This document shows positions 20,580 through 28,328 of a DNA stretch of 33,751 bases, piece after piece. Position 1 is the first letter of the stretch, and the number at the start of each line of letters is the position of its first letter. Below the pieces are notes generated by a model. That model was given only the letters and a program-made list of their open reading frames with translations, ran no database searches and was not told the DNA's origin. The position numbers were made by a program, and so were the translations under genes. This DNA comes from a virus, in IMG/VR virus record IMGVR_UViG_3300034018_000736, positions 1 to 33,751 of that record; one strand, 5' to 3'.

Positions 20580-20818
20580 CCGACCAAGCCAAGGAAACGC
20601 TCTTCGGCATCATTGAGCGGTGGGGATTTCCCACTTTGGTAGCCATTGCCTGCGGCTGGGTGCTGCGGGCTGACGTGTTGCTGCCCCTCGTTGAAGAGCA
20701 TCGGGCGTTCGTGAAGTCACTGAGCGAGACGCAACGCGAGATCAGCAAGGCAGTGAGCGAGCAGACGCGGTTGTTGTATGCCCTACAGCCTCGAGCAACG
20801 GAACAGCAGGAGAACTAA
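20576..20818 (+). CDS. Probable holin-like protein, one TM helix and coiled coil, 80 aa
   Basis: GTG 20576 overlaps the previous stop. The N-terminal third has one membrane helix (FPTLVAIACGWVLRADVLLPL) and the rest is an amphipathic helix/coiled coil (EEHRAFVKSLSETQREISKAVSEQTRLLYAL). Small single-TM proteins with a coiled-coil tail are typical of BhlA-like holins. It is the last of the three small membrane proteins after the protease. Holin function is inferred from size, topology and context. Confidence 0.5.
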   Translation: MTDQAKETLFGIIERWGFPTLVAIACGWVLRADVLLPLVEEHRAFVKSLSETQREISKAVSEQTRLLYALQPRATEQQEN

Positions 20819-20821
20819 GCC

Positions 20822-21652
20822 ATGGCGATGAGCCCGAGACTACTGAGGCCGCGCTCAACGCTGCACCCAGATGCTGCTAGTTGGGCTGCGAGAGTTGTTG
20901 CCAACGGCGGCACGGTTGGAACCAGCCTTGCGGCTGTGTCGAAGTTCTGTGCGGCCATCGCATCGGCAGGCATCCGCGACCGCTTCTACCGGCTTAACCT
21001 GTTCTGCGGCTCAAACCTCAACGCCGCACTGGTGCCGCTCTATCGCGGGCCGTCGCTAGGCGGGACGCAGTACGGCGGGACCACCGATACGAACAACGCC
21101 TTTGTCGGCGTCGGCACCGACTACGCGGAGACGGGGGTGAGTGGTGGGCTGACTGGGAATGGGACGAGTAAGTATCTAGACACCGGCTTTTCAATGGATA
21201 CGCTGCCGTCAACGACGAGCGGCCATGCCGCCGTTTATTGCCCAAATCGCTCGTTTCGCAGTGCTTTCACTGGAATGGTCGGCGTTGGTACTACTGGTTC
21301 AACCGGGTTTGGCATCAGCACGGACACGTCTGTGTATGGCGTCTGGGGTGCGTTTGCGTTCGTAGCAAACAGTGCGAACGGGATGCTTCTCGTCTCTCGG
21401 GAAAGCGGATCGCTTCTCACTACCTACGCGAACGCGGCGTCAATCGCGACGAACACCACAACCGTCACGCCATCGGCCATTGCAAGAAACGCGGTTGTGT
21501 TTGCGAATAGGGCGTCTCCTACGGTAGTGGACAACTTTGACTCAAGGCGCTACTGCGGCTATTCCATCGGTCTTGGCATGACCGCCGCCCAAGTCTCTGC
21601 CTACTACACCGCTATGCAGGCATTTCAGACCGCACTGGGACGCAACGCATGA
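20822..21652 (+). CDS. Tail fibre/receptor-binding-like structural protein, 276 aa
   Basis: ATG 20822, 3 nt after the previous stop. The N-terminal segment HPDAASWAARVVANGGTV, then FCAAIASAGIRDRFYRLNLFCGSNLNAALVPLYRG is a pattern I remember in phage structural proteins and exported planctomycete proteins. The rest is Gly/Thr/Ser-rich beta sequence (residues 75-240), with a Tyr/Ala-rich helix at the C-terminus. It probably forms part of a tail appendage with a lectin-like beta sandwich. Virion role is inferred. Confidence 0.65.
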   Translation: MAMSPRLLRPRSTLHPDAASWAARVVANGGTVGTSLAAVSKFCAAIASAGIRDRFYRLNLFCGSNLNAALVPLYRGPSLGGTQYGGTTDTNNAFVGVGTDYAETGVSGGLTGNGTSKYLDTGFSMDTLPSTTSGHAAVYCPNRSFRSAFTGMVGVGTTGSTGFGISTDTSVYGVWGAFAFVANSANGMLLVSRESGSLLTTYANAASIATNTTTVTPSAIARNAVVFANRASPTVVDNFDSRRYCGYSIGLGMTAAQVSAYYTAMQAFQTALGRNA

Positions 21653-21990
21653 CACTCGCAGATTTTCTTTCCACGCCGCTTCCCGACACCGCCACGCTCC
21701 AGACGCTGGCGATTGTGTTTGACACCGCCCTGGCCCAGAAGATGCTCAACTTCCACGCATGGTACGGCGACCCTCGCTGCACTGTGTACCCTGCCGCTCT
21801 GGCCGATGGCCGGTGGTGCCACGTTGCCGACATCCTGCCGCAGTGCATTACGCCTGACGGCATCTATGCGGCGGGCTTCGCACGGCTGGACGCGGCGAAC
21901 TTTGCCAGCGTGGATGTTGTGCCAATGGCAGACCTTGAGTTTGCCACAGAAGCCGTGCCGCAACTGGTGCCAGAGTCACTGCAAGAGTAA
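21649..21990 (+). CDS. Hypothetical protein after the fibre gene, 113 aa
   Basis: ATGA overlap with the fibre-like gene suggests coupled expression and perhaps a chaperone or accessory role for it. Sequence is mixed (LQTLAIVFDTALAQKMLNFHAWYGDPRCTVYPAALADGRW), with two Cys and several aromatics. No motif recognised. Virion or assembly role is possible by context only. Confidence 0.5.
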   Translation: MTLADFLSTPLPDTATLQTLAIVFDTALAQKMLNFHAWYGDPRCTVYPAALADGRWCHVADILPQCITPDGIYAAGFARLDAANFASVDVVPMADLEFATEAVPQLVPESLQE

Positions 21991-22029
21991 GCCTACGAGC
22001 CCATACCCTAGACCGCACAGGAGAGACGC

Positions 22030-22386
22030 ATGGCCGACAACATTCTGAGCCGGAAGAACCGAGACATCGACATTACCCTGCACACGGCCACGGCATCGGC
22101 TACCACGCTCGACATGCGTGATGTGGCTGGTGCTGTTGTGACTCTGGGCACCATGAGCACCAACGCCGCCACGCTCCAGATGTGGGTAGGCACCAGCACG
22201 GCCGGAACCTTCCGCCGACTCTATAAGTCTGACGGTAGCGTGGCTGACCTGACTCTGTCGGCATCGAGCACGGACGGGCGAGCGTATGCCCTGCCTGACG
22301 AAGTGTTTGGCACCGAGTACCTGAAGATCGTCTCGGCCACGACCAATAGCACGGGCACCGCCGGCGTGGTGATGCTGAAGAGCTGA
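22030..22386 (+). CDS. Small structural (decoration-like) protein, 118 aa
   Basis: CAGGAGA before the ATG. The product is Thr/Ala/Ser/Val-rich and probably beta (LHTATASATTLDMRDVAGAVVTLG, MWVGTSTAG, LKIVSATTNSTGTAG), with no catalytic residues. This resembles small virion decoration or fibre-associated proteins. It lies just before the packaging genes. The exact location in the virion is unknown. Confidence 0.45.
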   Translation: MADNILSRKNRDIDITLHTATASATTLDMRDVAGAVVTLGTMSTNAATLQMWVGTSTAGTFRRLYKSDGSVADLTLSASSTDGRAYALPDEVFGTEYLKIVSATTNSTGTAGVVMLKS

Positions 22387-22387
22387 C

Positions 22388-22720
22388 GTGCCTACCAAGA
22401 TCCCCAGCCATAGGCCGCTGCGTCTTGGCCCTCGCATGCGAGAGGCCAGGCCCAACGCGGCAGCCCGTGGCTATTGCTCAGCCGCTCACAAGGCTTGGAG
22501 GCAAGCGGTGCTGAACCGATGCCACTGGCAATGCGTTGATTGCGGCCGTGTGGCCTATGGCCGTGACATGCACGCGGATCACGTAGTGCCAGTGAGCGTG
22601 GCCCCTGACCTGCGGTATGACGTGACCAACGGAGCGGCCCGGTGCGTGTCGTGCCACAGCCGAAAGACCAACGCGGAGCGGCAGAGGGGGGGCGGTTCGG
22701 ATCCCTACCCCCCCGTCTGA
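22388..22720 (+). CDS. HNH endonuclease, 110 aa
   Basis: Homing-type HNH nuclease: WQCVDCGRVAYGRDMHADHVVPVS, then DVTNGAARCVSCHSRKT: CxxC, H-A-D-H, Asn and CxxCH in the right order. HNH proteins beside terminase genes often take part in packaging (DNA end formation). GTG 22388 starts 1 nt after the previous stop. The gene end carries runs of seven G (22686-22692) and seven C (22708-22714) around its last codons, so the true C-terminus is uncertain. Confidence 0.85.
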   Translation: MPTKIPSHRPLRLGPRMREARPNAAARGYCSAAHKAWRQAVLNRCHWQCVDCGRVAYGRDMHADHVVPVSVAPDLRYDVTNGAARCVSCHSRKTNAERQRGGGSDPYPPV

Positions 22721-22775
22721 GGAAAACCAGAAGTTCCTGCTTCTGTGCGCGGGGCCGAAATTGGGAGTTTGCAAC

Positions 22776-23234
22776 ATGGGCAAGGGCCGCAAGCCGACGC
22801 CTAAACCGCTGCTTAAGCTTCGCGGCGCTCGCGTTAGAGGCCCGCACAAGTCCGGCATAGACGCCGTTCCAGGCATCCCGCCTGCTCCACATTGGCTTTC
22901 GGATCTCGCCCGCGAGGAGTGGGAGCGGATCGTGCCCATGCTCGAGGCGTCCAAGGTCATGAGCCCCAGGCACCAGCAGACGCTGGCCGCTTACTGCGAC
23001 TCGCTCGCGGACATGATTGAGGCAGACCGTGAGCTCAAGGCCAACGGTGCCACGTTCATGGACGACAAAGGTAGGGTAAGCAATCACCCGGCGTGGAACC
23101 GCAAACGAGACGCGAGAAACCAGATGCTGAAGTTCGCGGCCGAGTTCGGCCTGACGGCCTCGGCGCTGGCCCGTGTCTCGGCGGTTGAGAATGGCCCGCA
23201 AGCAGACGAAGAAGACGCCCGAATGTTCGCTTGA
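22776..23234 (+). CDS. terS: Terminase small subunit (P27 family), 152 aa
   Basis: Binds packaging sites on DNA and feeds it to the large subunit. The basic N-terminus (GKGRKPTPKPLLKLRG) and the helical body (LSDLAREEWERIVPMLEASKVM-PRHQQTLAAYCDSLADMIEAD) match P27-type small subunits. ATG 22776 with GGGAG 8 nt upstream is chosen over an in-frame TTG at 22761. It overlaps the large subunit by 44 nt, a normal arrangement. Confidence 0.85.
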   Translation: MGKGRKPTPKPLLKLRGARVRGPHKSGIDAVPGIPPAPHWLSDLAREEWERIVPMLEASKVMSPRHQQTLAAYCDSLADMIEADRELKANGATFMDDKGRVSNHPAWNRKRDARNQMLKFAAEFGLTASALARVSAVENGPQADEEDARMFA

Positions 23235-24756
23235 GCACCCGTGCGAGAAGTGCTCCTCGTGTCTGGCGGTGCGTTTCTTCCACAAGCACCTGACACACGC
23301 CAAGGGCGAGCTCGGCGGCAAGCCGTTTACGCTTGAGCCGTGGCAGCAGGACTACGTGCGAAAGCTCTTCGCCACAGAGGGCGACGTGCGAAAAGTCCGC
23401 ACTAGCCTGCTGGCGATTCCGCGCAAAAATGGAAAGAGCAGTTTATGCGCGGGCATTGCACTCAAGCTGCTGATGGAGAACGAGCCCGGCTGTGAAGTCT
23501 ATTCGTGCGCGGCCTCACGCGATCAGGCTCGGCTCGTCTTTGACATGGCCCGCGTCTACGTCGAGCAGTCGCCGGTGCTGCGTCAGCATCTCAAGGTGTA
23601 CCGCAACGCGATCGTGCGAGAGGCGACGCACGGCACGTACAAGGCACTTTCCGCCGAGGCTGGAATCCAGCACGGGCTCTCGGCTCACGGCGTGATTTTC
23701 GATGAGCTGCATGTAAGTAACCGCGAGATGTGGGAAGTGATGCTGAGCAGCCAGGGTGCTCGGCGGCAGCCGCTCACGGTGGCGCTCACCACGGCAGGCT
23801 TTGACCGCAAGAGCGTCTGCTGGGAAATCTGGAAATACGCTGAGGCTGTGGCCGCTGGCACGGTCAAAGACGAGACGTTTCTGCCAGCCATCTATGCCGC
23901 ACCGATTGAGGCCGATTGGAAAGACGAGAAAACGTGGGAGCGTGCCAACCCCAACCTAGGCGTCTCGGTGCGTATGGACTTCCTGCGAAGCGAATGTGCT
24001 CGAGCGGTTGAGATGCCAACGTATGAGAACACTTTTCGGCAGCTGTACTTGAACCAGTGGACAGAGCAAAGCACAAGGTGGCTGCGGATGGATCACTGGG
24101 CCCAAGGCGACAAGCCGTGCCCCGTTGATCTGGCCGGCCGAGAGTGCTGGGCCGGGTTGGACTTGGCCACCACGTTTGACACCACAGCCCTAGTGCTGCT
24201 GTTCCCGCTGGATGATGGCACGTTTTGGGTTGAGCCGCACTTCTGGATCCCGAGCGACAACGCCCACCAGCGAGAGCGACGCGACAAAGTGCCCTACCTG
24301 ACGTGGCATCGGCAGGGGCATCTGAACATGACCGATGGCAACGTCACGGACTTCGATCAGGTGCGTTCAGACATCAACGCCATAGCCAGTAAGTACAAGG
24401 TCTGCGGCATCGGCCTGGACCCGTGGAACTCCGCGCAACTCGGCCAACAACTGCAAGGCGACGGGCTTCCCATGTCAGACTTTCGACAGGGCTATGGATC
24501 TTTATCCGCGCCCTCGAAGCAACTCGAAAACTGGTGCGTGTCTGGAAAACTGATACACGGTGGGCACCCAGTGCTGTCGTGGCAGGCTTCCAACGTGGCC
24601 ATCCAGCAGGATTCCGCAGCCGGAAACATTAAGCCGAGCAAGGCCAAGAGCACAGAAAGAATAGACGGCATCGTGTCGCTAGTCATGGCCATCGGGCTGT
24701 GGCAGAAGGCAACCGCAGCCACGCCAGAACAGTCCTGGGACATGATGACGCTATGA
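23191..24756 (+). CDS. terL: Terminase large subunit with N-terminal Cys cluster, 521 aa
   Basis: ATPase/nuclease motor that packages DNA. The Walker A-like PRKNGKSS (residues 77-84) and Walker B VIFDE (168-172) are clear; the nuclease part follows from about residue 300 with CWAGLDLATTFD. ATG 23191 is chosen over an upstream GTG. Residues 12-24 hold C-x5-C-x2-C-x2-C, an uncommon possible zinc site in front of the ATPase. The size fits HK97-type enzymes. The stop overlaps the portal start (ATGA). Confidence 0.93.
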   Translation: MARKQTKKTPECSLEHPCEKCSSCLAVRFFHKHLTHAKGELGGKPFTLEPWQQDYVRKLFATEGDVRKVRTSLLAIPRKNGKSSLCAGIALKLLMENEPGCEVYSCAASRDQARLVFDMARVYVEQSPVLRQHLKVYRNAIVREATHGTYKALSAEAGIQHGLSAHGVIFDELHVSNREMWEVMLSSQGARRQPLTVALTTAGFDRKSVCWEIWKYAEAVAAGTVKDETFLPAIYAAPIEADWKDEKTWERANPNLGVSVRMDFLRSECARAVEMPTYENTFRQLYLNQWTEQSTRWLRMDHWAQGDKPCPVDLAGRECWAGLDLATTFDTTALVLLFPLDDGTFWVEPHFWIPSDNAHQRERRDKVPYLTWHRQGHLNMTDGNVTDFDQVRSDINAIASKYKVCGIGLDPWNSAQLGQQLQGDGLPMSDFRQGYGSLSAPSKQLENWCVSGKLIHGGHPVLSWQASNVAIQQDSAAGNIKPSKAKSTERIDGIVSLVMAIGLWQKATAATPEQSWDMMTL

Positions 24757-26057
24757 GCGAAAACGCAGCCGCTGACTTCAAGATGTTCGACCTGCGTGGC
24801 ATCGACTGGCCCGAAGTGAGTTCCAGCCGCACGCCTTCCGGCATTCGCGTCAACGCCGACAACTCCATGGCGTGCTCGGCGTACACCGCCTGCATCCGCG
24901 TCATATCGGATGCGGTATCTGCCCTGCCGCTGCACATCTACGAGCGGATGGCCAACGGCGGAAAACAGAAGGCCACGAGCCATCCCGTGTATCGCCTGCT
25001 GCACCAGCAGCCAAATCCCTGGCAGACGGCCCAAGAGTTCCGCGATTGGATGACCGGCATGTACCTGCATTACGGTGCGAGCTACGCCGAGATTCGCCCA
25101 GGTGCTCGAGGTGCCGTGTCTGAGTTGTGGCCGCTGCACTCCAGCCGCATGGAGGCTGAGCGGCTGACTGATGGCACGCTGCGTTATCGGTACCGCGAGC
25201 CGAGTGGGCAGCAGACGATCTACAGCCAGGAGCAGATCTTCGCCCTGCGATTCACGACCGAAGACGGCATCAAGGCGATCCCGACCTACAAGATTTTCCA
25301 GAACGCCATCGGCCTGGCCCAGGCCCTTGAGACACACGGCAGCACGTACTTCGGCAACGGTGCCCGGCCCGGCATCGTGCTGGAGAGCGACAACCCGATT
25401 CCCATCGAAGCTGCTGAGCGACTCCGCGAGCAGTGGGAGCGGATGCACCGTGGTGCCGACCGTGCGTTTCGCACAGCTGTGCTGCCTAACGGCGTGAAGG
25501 CCCACGAGCTCAGCGGATCAAACGAAGCAGCCCAGATGCTTGAGAGCCGGGCTTTTCAAGTGGTTGAAATCTGCCGGGCGTTTCGCGTGCCGCCGCACAT
25601 GATCCAGATGCTGGACCGCAGCACATTCAACAACATTGAAGTCCAGGGCACGGAGTTTGTGCAGCATTGCCTGCTCCCGCACTTGAAGCGGTGGGAGGCC
25701 GCGATCAGCCGCGACCTGATCGTAGATGACGAGAAGTATTTTGCTGAGCACAGCGTGAGTGGCCTGCTTCGCGGCGACCACGCAAGCCGGTCTGCCTACT
25801 ACGTTTCCGCCCTTCAGAACGGTTGGATGACGGTGAACGAAGTGAGAGAGCTAGAGAACCTAAATCCAATCGGGCCAGAGGGCGACCAGCATTTCATCCA
25901 GTTGAACATGACCACCCTGGAAAAGGCAGGCGAGCCACAGCCGCAAGATCCGCAGCCGATGCCGCAGGACACGCCGGGCGAGCCAGCGGACGGCACGCCA
26001 GAAGACGAGGCCGAAGACACGACTACCGCCCAGGAGGACACGCCCGATGGAACTTGA
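24753..26057 (+). CDS. HK97-family portal protein, 434 aa
   Basis: Forms the dodecameric DNA channel. Family marks: N-terminal V-ADNSMACSAYTACIRVISDAVSALPLHIYER, HPVYRLLHQQPNPWQTAQEFRDWMTGMYLHYGASYAEI, then GSTYFGNGARPGIVL and FRVPPHMIQMLDRSTFNNIEVQG. The C-terminal tail is Pro/Glu-rich and disordered (from about residue 390). ATG 24753 overlaps the terL stop. It overlaps the protease gene by 11 nt. Confidence 0.93.
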   Translation: MSENAAADFKMFDLRGIDWPEVSSSRTPSGIRVNADNSMACSAYTACIRVISDAVSALPLHIYERMANGGKQKATSHPVYRLLHQQPNPWQTAQEFRDWMTGMYLHYGASYAEIRPGARGAVSELWPLHSSRMEAERLTDGTLRYRYREPSGQQTIYSQEQIFALRFTTEDGIKAIPTYKIFQNAIGLAQALETHGSTYFGNGARPGIVLESDNPIPIEAAERLREQWERMHRGADRAFRTAVLPNGVKAHELSGSNEAAQMLESRAFQVVEICRAFRVPPHMIQMLDRSTFNNIEVQGTEFVQHCLLPHLKRWEAAISRDLIVDDEKYFAEHSVSGLLRGDHASRSAYYVSALQNGWMTVNEVRELENLNPIGPEGDQHFIQLNMTTLEKAGEPQPQDPQPMPQDTPGEPADGTPEDEAEDTTTAQEDTPDGT

Positions 26058-26715
26058 GCGCCGCTGCCTTGCGTTTGACGAGTGCCCAGAAGCCGAGCTC
26101 ACTATTGAGACTCGGGCCAACGGCACGCAGGTGCTGACTGGGTATGCCGCTGTCTACAACCGCTTCAGCCTTCCGTTGCGTGAAGGTGGTTCGCAGTTCC
26201 GCGAGATCATCCTGCCGGGTGCGTTCGATAAAGTTCTCAACCGCCAGCGCGGCAAGCAGGACGTGGTGGCGTTGCTAAACCACAACCCAGACCTGATTCT
26301 CGGCCGGTCAGCCAGTGGCACGCTGGAGCTCACCAGCGATGATAAGGGGCTGCGGTATACCGTCATTCCGCCTGATACGCAGGTGGGGCGCGACACGATG
26401 GAACTGGTTAGACGGCGTGACCTTAAGGGCAGTAGCTTTGCCTTCGGCCTTGAACCGGGCAAGGGCGACAGGTGGTCTAGCGACGAGCAAGGCGCAGTCA
26501 GAGAAGTGCGGGAAGTCAGTTCGCTCGTAGACGTTTCCGTTGTTCTGACGCCCGCCTACCCAGCGAGCAGCGTTACCGTTGCTCAGCGTTCCTACGAGGC
26601 ATGGATTGCATCGCAGTCCGCCGAAGAGCCGGCAGTTCGGGCGGTTAGTTCGCGTTCGGCCTTGCGGGGCGTCGCCGCCGCCTGGGCTGCCACCTTAAGG
26701 CTCAAGAATGTCTGA
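26047..26715 (+). CDS. HK97-family prohead protease (S78), 222 aa
   Basis: Matures the capsid by cutting the delta domain. The catalytic His is in VVALLNHNPDLILGR and Ser in LKGSSFAFG; Tyr/Phe-rich GYAAVYNRFSLPL is the usual N-terminal part, and SLVDVSVVLTPAYP is the family's C-terminal motif. Length is typical. The stop overlaps the small zinc-ribbon gene by 8 nt. Confidence 0.92.
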   Translation: MELERRCLAFDECPEAELTIETRANGTQVLTGYAAVYNRFSLPLREGGSQFREIILPGAFDKVLNRQRGKQDVVALLNHNPDLILGRSASGTLELTSDDKGLRYTVIPPDTQVGRDTMELVRRRDLKGSSFAFGLEPGKGDRWSSDEQGAVREVREVSSLVDVSVVLTPAYPASSVTVAQRSYEAWIASQSAEEPAVRAVSSRSALRGVAAAWAATLRLKNV

Positions 26716-26878
26716 GGCCCGCTGCACCTGCGGCGAGAAGTTGCGGTGCCGTTCCTCTCGCCCGTGTGGCGAAGAGCGTCAGCAGTATTTGCGTTGCCCG
26801 CGATGCGGCGCTCGTGCTGTCGTGTTTGTAAAAACAACACATTCGGAAGTCCGGTTCTGCAAGAGAGCGGCACGCTAG
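26708..26878 (+). CDS. Small zinc-ribbon protein between protease and capsid, 56 aa
   Basis: ATG 26708 overlaps the protease end by 8 nt; the frame stays open for 56 codons to TAG 26876. Cysteines at 6, 8, 14, 20, 30, 33 and 51 include the knuckles C-T-C-G and C-P-R-C-G, a zinc ribbon in which the second knuckle has the usual CPxCG form. A capsid reading frame extends through this stretch on another frame, but its credible start (26926) lies after it. I remember a similar CxCG...CPxCG gene before capsid genes in planctomycete-type phages. Function unknown; perhaps a capsid assembly factor. Confidence 0.65.
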   Translation: MSEARCTCGEKLRCRSSRPCGEERQQYLRCPRCGARAVVFVKTTHSEVRFCKRAAR

Positions 26879-26925
26879 AGGCACAGTGGAATCCATCGGC
26901 AATACCGCCGGCGGAGATATACCAC

Positions 26926-28248
26926 GTGGACAACCTCAAGAAGCTGCAGGACGAGGCCGTTAACCTCGCCAACCGTATCGACGCCGTGCGTGCGATCGAG
27001 AGCACCGATGCCGACAAGATCGCGGAGCGTGATCTTGAGCTCGAGGCGATGAACACCGAGGCCGGCAAGCTGGCCAAGCGGATCGACTTTGAGAAGTCGG
27101 TGGCCGAGTCGGCCAAGAATCTCCGCAGCGTGGTTGACCGCTGCACGCCGGCCCCCGAAGTGACCGAAGAGCGTAGCGAGAAAGTCCGCGTTGAGGCGGT
27201 GCCGTTCTCGGGCCGGCTCCGTGCGTTTGAGAACGCCAAGGACGCCTACTCGGTGGGCATGTGGTTCAAGGCGAAGGGCGGCGACGCCGACGCCAAGCGG
27301 TGGTGCCAAGACCACGGCGTTGAGGCTCGTGCCCAGGGCTCGACCGGCAGCACCACGGGTGCGGCTTTCGTGCCTGATGTGCTCTCCTCGACCGTGATCC
27401 GACTCGTGGATCAGTACTCGGCCTTTGCTCAGAACGCCACCAACGTGGTGATGCCGAGCGACGTGCTGCTGTTCCCACGCCGCACGGCCGGTGCGACCGC
27501 GTACTGGATCAATGAGAACTCGGCCATCACTGCCAGCGACCCCACTTCCAATCAGGTCACCCTGACTGCGAAGAAGGTCACGGGCGCGGTGACGATTGCG
27601 AGCGAGCTCCTGCAGGACTCCATCGTGTCGATCGCAGACTGGATCGCTGCTGAACTGGCTTTGACGCTCTCCAACGCCGTGGAAGAGGCTGCGTGGAGCG
27701 GCAACCCGAGCAACGCTCCAGCGGTTGCCGGGCTCGTCACGACTTACACGGGTGGCCTGCTGGCGGCGTCTGCTGCCACCTACGCCGCCTCGCTCGTGAC
27801 GGCTGCCGGTGACACGCCTGACGAGGTGACCAAGGCCAACCTGCTGGCCATGATGGCTAGGGTTCCGCAGCACTCGCGTGCGGGTGCCAAGTGGTTCTGC
27901 TCGCCGTTCTTCTTCGCGGCGTGCATGCAGAACCTCGACCTGGCCCAGGGCGGTTCGGTGGGTCTGTCGCAGGGCATGGGTCCGACGTTCCTCGGCTCGG
28001 AAGTGGTCCTCACCGACCGCCTGCCGGCCGGTGCGGACTCGACGGGTGCCATCATGGCGCTGTACGGCAACATGGCCAACAGCTCCTACTACGGCATCCG
28101 CCAGGCCATCGAGATCGCCAGCAGCGATCAGGTGAACTTCCTGTCGGACCAGACCGTGATTCGGGCAGTGGCTCGCGTTGCCATCACGCACGCGAACCTG
28201 GGCACCGACACCGTGGCCGGCCCGATGATCGGCCTCGTGGGTGCGTGA
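26926..28248 (+). CDS. HK97-fold major capsid protein, 440 aa
   Basis: GTG 26926 with GGAG 9 nt upstream (26913-26916) is chosen; upstream in-frame codons from 26746 run through the zinc-ribbon gene and are Cys/Arg-rich, unlike a capsid. Residues 1-70 are the coiled-coil delta domain (LKKLQDEAVNLANRIDAVRAIE...). Then the mature part: TGAAFVPDVLSSTVIRLVDQYSAFAQNATNVVMPS, FPRRTAGATAYWINENSAIT, and SELLQDSIVSIADWIAAELAL. It ends with VARVAITHANLGTD. A strong terminator follows. Confidence 0.93.
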   Translation: MDNLKKLQDEAVNLANRIDAVRAIESTDADKIAERDLELEAMNTEAGKLAKRIDFEKSVAESAKNLRSVVDRCTPAPEVTEERSEKVRVEAVPFSGRLRAFENAKDAYSVGMWFKAKGGDADAKRWCQDHGVEARAQGSTGSTTGAAFVPDVLSSTVIRLVDQYSAFAQNATNVVMPSDVLLFPRRTAGATAYWINENSAITASDPTSNQVTLTAKKVTGAVTIASELLQDSIVSIADWIAAELALTLSNAVEEAAWSGNPSNAPAVAGLVTTYTGGLLAASAATYAASLVTAAGDTPDEVTKANLLAMMARVPQHSRAGAKWFCSPFFFAACMQNLDLAQGGSVGLSQGMGPTFLGSEVVLTDRLPAGADSTGAIMALYGNMANSSYYGIRQAIEIASSDQVNFLSDQTVIRAVARVAITHANLGTDTVAGPMIGLVGA

Positions 28249-28277
28249 GCCTGACGGCTTGACGAGTGTGCAATCTT

Positions 28278-28319
28278 GAGCGGGCGGCTTCCACGACGGG
28301 GCCGCCCGCTCTCTCTTTT
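28278..28319 (+). terminator. Strong intrinsic terminator after the capsid gene
   Basis: An 11-bp perfect GC-rich stem (28278-28288 with 28301-28311) around a 12-nt loop is followed by TCTCTTTT. It lies 30 nt after the capsid stop and would limit transcription into the connector and tail genes, keeping capsid mRNA in excess. Confidence 0.85.
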
Positions 28320-28328
28320 GAGGCACGC

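Noticed and set aside
19646-20701. 351-codon open frame on the - strand opposite the protease and lysis genes
   Set aside because: Antisense to well-supported genes with ATGA overlaps; sequence composition is of a shadow frame.
26746-26925. Upstream extension of the capsid frame
   Set aside because: It runs through the zinc-ribbon gene out of frame and is Cys/Arg-rich; GTG 26926 has a good ribosome site and starts the delta domain.
26875-28326. 483-codon open frame on the - strand opposite the capsid gene
   Set aside because: It is antisense to a clear HK97 capsid, has Arg/His-rich composition typical of the complement of GC-rich coding DNA, and no ribosome site or domain.
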